A stretch of 64,000 nt of DNA. Source: Polytrichum commune. Taxonomy: Eukaryota; Streptophyta; Polytrichopsida; Polytrichales; Polytrichaceae. Below are positions 55,966 through 64,000 of this stretch, piece by piece; the stretch's first letter is position 1; each line of letters begins with the position of its first letter. Made by a program: the position numbers and the translations under genes. The notes below the pieces were generated by a model. That model worked only from the letters and a program-made list of their open reading frames with translations, made no database searches and had not been told where the DNA came from. The DNA is taken from assembly GCA_950295325.1 (NCBI GenBank), contig OX485803.1:40751554-40815553 (forward strand), written 5' to 3'.

Positions 55966-58658
55966 TGTGTTAAGAGGGTATTTATTCGGGGGATATAAAG
56001 TGCATGATCTTGATTTGACTACACCCAATTGTCATATACATAACACCATTTTTTTTTTGTCAATTTTGTTGATCTTATCATTACTTAGACAATGTAGAGG
56101 CACACGTTCCTAGCATGCTCTAGTTGTTGCATATTTTAGTGTTTGACTAATGACTTTTGTTGTGCCGGAACATATGCACTGGCATCCAACAACCCAACGT
56201 AAAATACACAAAGTACATAAACTACAAGTCTATAATCTAGTAGGTAAGGCCCCTATTGCAAATTTAGCTTACAAAGTATACATATGGGAGGGATATTGCT
56301 CCACCTAGCTTTGTACAAATCAATAGGGTGCTATAAATTTTCCTTTTTGGAGGGGTAAGTATGTTCTTTGGACATCACAAATTAGATAACATGAGTGTAT
56401 AAAAGAGGGTTTTTAGAGGCATCGATGTTTATAATATATGTAAGGGGGAGTTGTTGTTTATTATAATTTGATAGTAATTGTGCTTACCTTATGATTTAAA
56501 CAACTCTTTACTCGTAAATATAAGTTCTATCGTTTTCCCAGCTTCAATGACGCATGTTGCATGATCAATTTTTTCAAATTTGAAAGCGAAAGTGAATTGA
56601 AGACGAAATATCTAATTTGTAAGTGAACCTTGGAATGAGATATTTAATCTAGAAGCCATTGGTTTCCAACTCCAAAAACTGGCATATTCCAAATGCACTT
56701 GTTGCAAAGCATAGGGACAAATGGGAGAGTAGAACACTTACAACATATGCCACAGTGGAGAACAAATACCAATGGCGTATACAACAAACACATGTGTATC
56801 GTGTATTCATGGATCTATATGCAAGGTTGACTACATAGTGGCGAATACATTTATATATGCAACTATAATTTTGAACTATAGCAAGGTCATGGCATCATGC
56901 CCAAATCATATAGGACTATATTGCAACTATTATCAAGCACTAATATTCAATAATATATAATCATGATGTGATGTTGATATATAAATTTTAGGAACTTTCA
57001 GTACATATAGGTAATTGTAGTTATTTTTCAAGTTCCAATTACTTACATTCAAGCTATAATAACATATTAAGGCTCATTTATGGATCTACAAATACCATGT
57101 TGATTACATGGTAATAGATCCCTTAACAAAATTTAGAGCATAAATTACACTTTAATAAGGTTTTATTTTTTAATGTCAAATGTCCCCTTGCATTCCATTT
57201 ATAGCTATATTATTTAAAATTTATGGATTGTAGTCTAATTATAGAAAGGTGTATCTTATGTTTTTGCGTATTACTCACTGCTCACATCCTAGCTTCTCTC
57301 TATGGCAAACTTTAAGTAAGAATGCGACATCATTTCCACTCAAGATTCTCCTACTATTGTACCATGGTAGGTTCAATTATGCTTAATTATCTTTAATCGG
57401 TTCAAATGTGTAGGAATATTTGTGAAAGGAGAAGGGATTAATCAAAATGTCATATAATCAATTAGCTTAAATTATCAAATTTCTTTTTTTAATTCAATTC
57501 TCAAAACGACAAAGGCCCTTATAAATGATAAGTCACAAAGAATTTAGGGGATTGTTAAATTGACCACACACTCGTTAAAACGATCACAATCAATATTTTG
57601 AGGTGTCAATTAGGCTATGACTTGTCATCCGAGTTTGGTCAAGTTTTACTAATTCTAACATATAACCGATACCTTGTTCCTTTGCAAGTGTGGAATGAAA
57701 AATCAAAATTCGAGAAGTCGTGGCCGCACCACACATCACTATGGTCGTTTTAACAAACTCCGTGGTCGATTTGGCAACTCCCAGGTTTAAACCTCAATGT
57801 TAAAGAGGAATTTTTCATATTTTAACTTCTAGGGAAAATTACATGCTTTATTGACAGTTTCGCTTTGGGAATGAAACCCCAATCAATGCTTATTTACTAG
57901 ATGGAAGTGAACATATATATAGAATTCTAAACCTCAAAAATGAGATGCACTCAATAAAGGTTTTTTTTTGGGTGGACAAGAGAACCTTCAAGAATGCAAA
58001 GGAAAATATTTTTATGTTAAGTCGGGCATGGCGAACAACATTTTTCAGTTGAGTTTAGATTATTTTCTTGGGATTCGCCTGTGGGCCGCACGTCAAGAAC
58101 CCCGGCCTTTAACCTAGCAAAAACCCCTTCCCCTAAAAGTTTGTAGGGGGTGGTTTTACATCCGCCAAACTTACTACACATGAAAAAAATATAGATAGAT
58201 AGATAGATGCAAAACAACCAACTCCCGACAAAGTTTCCGTATGAATAAAAGGGTGACTCTATTAGGGTTGCACAAGGCTCTAATAATCTTCAATGCCGAT
58301 GAAATAGTCAACACACCCATCAAAATGTGGTCGCACTAGCACTTGAAAGAATCAACGTTGTTTGGGTGATTGAAAAAGGTGATGTTGGACAATATGGGGC
58401 CGGTGTCGCCCTAGAATTCAAAGTGGTCTTGAGTTTCGGCATGAGCCGATTCGGAACCGACACTAAAGGCTTCTTTAGTGGGGTCATGCAAAGGGCACTA
58501 TAATTGCACATGTAATTTGTGGCAACGGAGGATCTTTATATTTAGACAATTTGACCCCCCAAAGTAGTCTTATGCGAGGTTTGTTTTAGACACAAACCCA
58601 AAAAGAAGAAAAAGAAAAAGTTTTTTTCATCATGCGTCTCAAACTTCAATTGACACTA
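55966..58658. other. Unassigned AT-rich DNA
   Basis: No gene recognised. Around 56285-56300 and 56448-56462 are purine runs followed by ATTG/TTGTTG, similar to those near 18630-19190; too weak to call LTR ends. A (GATA)4 tract is at 58191-58208. Confidence 0.3.
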
Positions 58659-58978
58659 CACAAAATAATATATTTAGTGTTTGATACACTAAATACGAAC
58701 GCATACACTAAATATCAATAACCCTATGAAAGTCAGTAACATTACATGTAAACTCAAACACTAATTATCAGCTATGGTAATATGTGGAAGTTACATGTTT
58801 GAATTTACTGTTAGTAAGGATATGGAAAAAAAAAGGTATAATAAGGGAGGTGACAGTAGGGAAGGTAGTGGCACATTTATGTCTAACACTAATTGTTAAA
58901 GAATTGAAAATTAGTGTTGAGCATGATAGGGTGGTAACAATACTAAATATAATCAAACACTGAATATCATATTTTGTG
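58659..58978 (+). mobile_element. MITE J, copy 1
   Basis: 320 bp with ends CACAAAATAATATATTTAGT and inverted ACTGAATATCATATTTTGTG; TA on the left, TT on the right. Inverse of the 320-bp copy at 60932-61251 along the whole length. Confidence 0.7.
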
Positions 58979-60430
58979 TTCTTCTATTTTCATTTTTTTG
59001 AAAAGTCTCAAACCCTAGAATTTGAAAGTAGTGATGAACCCCAAGCATTAAACAAACGAAACAAAATTTTGATGTCCCAGCCGGGTTTTTCTTTTATTTT
59101 TTTATTTTTTTATTTTTTTCCTTTCTTCCCTACCCGCCCATGGTTTCTTTAGAATTTATGGAATTTTCAATGCCATGATCCGCCGAGTATCATTATTTAG
59201 ATCAAATTTTCTTTCAATGTGTGGGAAATATTGGAGGCATGGGACTATATATGCAACCATGATTCATGAATGATTCACCAATTGGCTTGGCTTATGTGAA
59301 CTTTAGCAAAGAGTGCTAGTAATTCCTTCTAGTATAAGCGTGTGAGTGTAATTTCTCCAAGAAATATTGACCACGAGCCTTCGACGAGCTAGATTGAAAT
59401 CGTTATAACTTTATGCATTAATACTATTTTCATTGGCATGTATATTGATGAGATTGATTTGAATATTGTGATATTGTTGTGGATAAATATGAGGGATTGA
59501 CAAATCAACTCTCTTGCATCATATGATAGACATATAAGTTTCCGCATTCTACTTGCAAATTCCTCCTTGAACTTCAACACCCCTTTTGTGCATCATCTAC
59601 CTCTCCTTCAAAAGGTCTATGTAGATCTTTTATTTGCACAAACTATAGAAAAAATGATACCTCCCTTTCAAAAACATGCTACAATTCTTCAAATTGGTCC
59701 ACTTTCACTTTACACTAAGCTCAAAAGCCCATCAATTGCAAAATTGGGTGTTTAGTTACCATGGTAAGGCCTTTGGATTGACTTTCAAAGGTCCTTCGAT
59801 TTTTACGGTCATGGCTTTGGTTTATGTGTAAAGGGTTTAGTGTAAACTAGTTATCTCCAAATTATCCCCATTTGTTGGATTCGAGGTCTAGTTACAAGCT
59901 ACTTTGATTACTCCAATTAGTGAGGGCCACAACAACTCTTTCAAATCCACATTGATTTTCAACCCACTTCCAACCCCTAGTTTAAATTAGTGTGGGTCAT
60001 GTTATTTTTTATCATAGGAAATTGATGCCATGTGAATATTTCATCATATGATGTTTTTGTCCTTGAACTAAAACTCGAGGTGTTGGTTGGAAGTCCTTGG
60101 GAAGAGTTAGGATAAGACCTGAGGTCTTTGGCCCATATTCTTTTTACCATTGGTAAACAATCAGTGTGGACCATATTAATTATTTCCACATCAATTTTGT
60201 CACCCACACTAATATGACTATTTACACTAGTTGATTGAATATGAGGGTTTAAATTTCATTTGCAAAAGCTTTTTGGAACATGCAATTTAGTCAACCAACA
60301 TAAAGAAAATGCAAGGAATATTCTAGTAACGAGCATACGGCATGCCTAAGCGAGCGACACGTGGCAATTAAGTAGCAACACCTCGTAACCTACCTACCAA
60401 CTTAACAAGCCAGCCATCCACCCACATGTT
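58979..60430. other. Unassigned DNA
   Basis: No gene, tandem repeat or transposon ends recognised; a T-rich low-complexity tract at 59088-59120. Confidence 0.35.
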
Positions 60431-60440
60431 TACCTCCCTA

Positions 60441-60805
60441 GATAGATAGATAGAAACTCCGGTCCCTTTTTAGCAAAGGCCGGCGTGAATAAAGTGTTTG
60501 TTCGTAATGTCAATGACCCCATGCCCACTGGATAAAGGGATATTGGGGCAATACTACTCTCCCCTTTCAAGGATAGACACTATAGTGACACACTATACTA
60601 GTTCCTAGCTGGTCACTAGTGCCTTGAAGATACTGGACATGGAATCCCCCCAAAGGGCTTTGAGGTACCCATACAACAAGGTTCAAGGACCCCCCACCAT
60701 AGTTGGGTGGATTAAGGTGGTGAGCACCACACCGGCATGGGGAATAGAACCCACAACCTCCTCATTGGTGGCCATGAGCCCTAACCACCAAGCCAAAGCC
60801 CATGG
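60441..60805 (-). mobile_element. tRNA-derived SINE, intact, with 10-bp target duplication
   Basis: 365 bp on the minus strand. It starts with a tRNA-like head: A box TGGCTTGGTGGTTAGGG and B box GGTTCTATTCC within the first about 55 bases, as needed for RNA polymerase III transcription. The body has no coding frame and the 3' end is a short TCTA repeat. TACCTCCCTA is repeated exactly on both sides (60431-60440 and 60806-60815), the mark of LINE-assisted insertion. A 5'-truncated relative is at 20248-20755. Confidence 0.9.
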
Positions 60806-60931
60806 TACCTCCCTACATATATGTCCACCTCTTTACCATGGGTGCTTGCCCCGAGCTACAAGCTTAGTAAGAGGTGCGATGGGGTAATATACATGACACA
60901 CTACAAACTTGCTAAAACCATCTACATACTA

Positions 60932-61251
60932 CACAAAATATGGTATTTAGTGTTTGATTATAGTTAGTGTTGTTACCACCCTACCATGCTGAACACTACT
61001 TTTCAATTCTTTGACAATTAGTGTTAGACATAAATGTGCCGCTACCTTCCCTACTGCCACCTCCCTTAGTATATCCTCTTTTCTTCATATCTTTACTAAC
61101 ACTAAATTCAAACATGTAGCTTCCACATATAATCATAGTTGATATTTAGTGTTTGAGTTTACCTTTAATGTTACTTAATTTCATAGGGTTATTGATATTT
61201 AGTGTATGCGTTTGTATTTAGTGTCTCGAACACTAAATATCATGTTTTGTG
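60932..61251 (-). mobile_element. MITE J, copy 2
   Basis: 320 bp, ends CACAAAATATGGTATTTAGT and inverted ACTAAATATCATGTTTTGTG, with TA on both outer sides (60930-60931, 61252-61253). Internal copies of TTTAGTGTTTGA. Exact length match with copy 1. Confidence 0.75.
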
Positions 61252-61253
61252 TA

Positions 61254-64000
61254 GCTTACATATCTTGTCGGTTCATGATTCATATGCACATGTGCCATTT
61301 GTTGGCATGGTACGACCAAAACTAGTGGGGGATGTACCATTCCATAGTTAGTTGATCTTGACAAGTATAATTGGATGGATGTGGACCACCTCCAACCAAA
61401 ATTTCTCCAATATGCATTGGTCTAAGCCTAGTCGCTTGGTTCATTCTCCCTTGCTTGGCACTCCACTATGTTCCATCAAAGAAAAAGAATGATATATAAA
61501 CTATGTTGTCCTACTATGAGCATGCTTATGATTTGTTTGCATCTCAAAAGCTTACTCTAAACCAAGAGGGGTCACGGGGAGGTCATTCTTTGTAAGATAG
61601 GACGGTCCACGTGCAATCGATATGTATATATATGTGATATTCACATAAATATAGGAAAATTATTTCTATGGGGAATATATTAAGTATAATTGAAAAAATC
61701 TATCAAATATGCATGAATGTCCCATGAATATATGCATTACTTCATAACTTCACTAAGAATACCCTTTTATTGCACGTGGATTGTACCCCCATAAGGGAGT
61801 TATTCTCCCTCCTTCCCCCTCCCAAAGTCTCTGCACATGAGTGCCTTGTTCATTATCAAAGTCAAGATCCTCGTACTCATCAAATGGCCATGTGGACTCT
61901 CCCAATTAGTGAACCTGGAATAATTGCTACTCTAGTCTATGGTAAACACATGTCTTTCTGGAACCCGTTCTTGGACCCAAACCAAACCACATATCAATTA
62001 GATATAGATGTCCTAACAAGAAAAGTAATTGAAAGTAATGTCTACCTTACCCTCAATCGATCCATGACACCATGAACAAGAGAAACTACCCATCGATCCA
62101 CTACTTGCACTCTACAAAACATCAATATTCCCGGGATATTCTCATGTTCAACGTTAAGAATATAATGGAATCGTGTGCATCCAAATGATCAAAGTAGAGT
62201 ATTGGGCTGATATTATCCTCAACAAAAGTAAACTTGAGGAAAAATGAGCTCGAGGTCCACCTACTTAAATGCAAGATACTTTATATATACGTCACTCCCA
62301 CTCAAAGCGCTTTGACTCCATGAACTTGCCGTGAATCTTGATGTTCTAACAATCACATTCTTTTTGTTGTTCTTGCTTCACAAATGTTGGGAGATTGACA
62401 TCTACACTATTAGAAAATGTGGTCCTAGAATTACAATTCCTTATAGATTGCACTCAATTCTTGTCACTGGAGTCAATTGTTGATGATCACATGTGTCAAA
62501 TGAGAAATATGTTCCAGGACCATGTCCCTAGTAGTGCTAGGAGGTCTTTACATGTGATAGAGTGAACCACTTATCGATGGAAAAGATTCAAGGTCAAATG
62601 TCAACATTAAGTACAACTATCACAACACGGGTGAACTTCCACTATGAAATTTCAATATGTTTTCAGCTCGTAGAATCAAACAAATTGGTAAGGTAACCAA
62701 ACACCTATGTTTGAGTGAGGTGTAGTTAGGTGTCCATCCAAGAACAAACACGCACCAAAAACAAAACAAACAAAACAAACTAATGTTCAAATAAGATTGG
62801 ACAAGTGCTCAAAAATTGTTAGCTACTCTAAGTTCAACAATTAACTGTGTGTGTGTTTGGGGGGGGGGGTGGAGGGGGAGTCTCAATAATAATTTAAGAA
62901 GAAAGAGAATGTCAAATAATCTTTGTGATATTCACACAAGGTCCAAGAATTACAAAGAAAATGATTATGGCTTGAATTTAGATTTCCTAGTAACCTTATG
63001 CTAATTGCATATTGAATCAATACCAACATATGAGTCCCTTGGCAATTGTCATGGGTCACCGGAAGAAATACACATATTCGAAATTGCAATTTGTAGTGAC
63101 GCAAGTCAATTACCGGCGACTCGTATGCTTGTCGCGATATACCCTTGAGAAGCGAGTTCATAGTTGAAAGTGTTCATTTTGGGCCCACTTACATTAGTTC
63201 CTTCTCATCTTAAAGGAACCTCCAAGTGCAAAGTCATGCACTCGTCGTTGACCACTCGTGTGGAGTCTTTAAGTTATGTTGTTAACAAGCACTACGCAAA
63301 TTGCACAATCTTACCACCGATACTCGCCCACTAAAATGATGCTAAAATCTATGACCGGTGGAAGAAAAATCTACTAATATTGTAACGGATCATAAAACAA
63401 GGTCAATGGGAAGAGAGAGAAAAAAAAAACATAGCCAATGTTAAGACCCATGTCATCCCATAGTGAAGGTCAAGCAATCGCATAGATTATCTTGTGCCAT
63501 CCAACTTTTGCGCTTGGCCATTTCTTTGCGATTGTACTCTTGGAACAAAAAGCGACAAGGAGTCCCTTTTATGATGATACGTCCAAGCACGACATCCAAG
63601 CTCATGTCCCGATCACACCAACGTTTCCGTCCAGTTCCAGCCGTGGAGTTGTTGGGATTACATTGAGAAATAGATGTTGGCCCATCATGTTTCACACTAT
63701 TACAACTGGAGATGCCAAGGGATGGTGCCAGAAGTGGTTGGTGTGATAACCCCCCCCCCCGTCTTGAAGAATACCTATTAGTTATAGTCGCAGCGATGCC
63801 TTGCTACTATAATACCCATGGCATTTATGGCATCGATTAGAATATTTGAGAATGCATAGAATTTTTTGAATTGTTTTGTCGTAAATAAAATAAAAGAACG
63901 TAATTTAAGAAAACAAAAACAAGACAAAAACATCCTTTTGTCATGAGAAATTGAGAAGCTATTAGTCAACGACAATTTTCCGAAGCCTTGGGGGGACTAT
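61254..64000. other. Unassigned DNA
   Basis: No supported gene in 2.7 kb. The 101-codon frame at 61770-62075 has no recognisable domain. An 11-G run is at 62859-62869 and an 11-C run at 63750-63760. Confidence 0.35.

Noticed and set aside
60745-60805. Nuclear tRNA gene
   Set aside because: A and B boxes are present but no cloverleaf closes, and the head is joined to a SINE body with target duplication.

Overview
The window looks like nuclear DNA of a land plant with a large, repeat-rich genome. The grounds are a plant-type Ty3/gypsy polyprotein, two interstitial blocks of the telomere motif TTTAGGG/CCCTAAA, a Stowaway MITE with the classic CTCCCTCCG end, PIF/Harbinger-like and hAT-like MITEs, and a tRNA-derived SINE. 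I see no convincing single-copy host gene. I cannot name the species; a non-angiosperm land plant is only a guess from the style of the polyprotein.

Positions 1-15634 are one minus-strand LTR retrotransposon that runs off the left edge. In its own 5'->3' direction it has an LTR (15634-14964), a primer binding site (14960-14941), a 212-aa leader ORF, and a 1858-aa Gag-protease-RT-RNase H ORF. Then come an array of eight tandem modules of the 'DWR...C...H...H...WWP...CxxC' type, the integrase D,D35E core and C-terminal domain, a 1.7 kb gap, and a further ORF with coiled coil that stays open, apart from one TAG, to the window edge. Two nonsense codons and at least two or three frameshifts make this copy defective, yet most frames remain long, so decay is recent. 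Two features are unusual: the integrase-type zinc-binding module, normally single, is present eight times with all zinc ligands kept; and the LTR is a near-perfect 281-bp inverted repeat around a 109-bp centre.

From 15635 to 64000 the DNA is non-coding and made of small transposable elements and repeats. There are MITEs in at least nine families (several as inverted pairs), two copies of one SINE family (one intact with a 10-bp target duplication, one interrupted by a hAT-like MITE), and a second possible SINE. There is also an LTR-like direct repeat (22.2 and 25.2 kb) around hairpin-rich DNA, and a 15-unit, 133-bp satellite (27795-29789) that can be traced to a segment of a dispersed repeat present several times in the window. 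One 242-codon coding-like relic (42600-43328) is not recognised.

The retrotransposon parts form a coherent replication cassette; nothing else in the window looks like a functional pathway.
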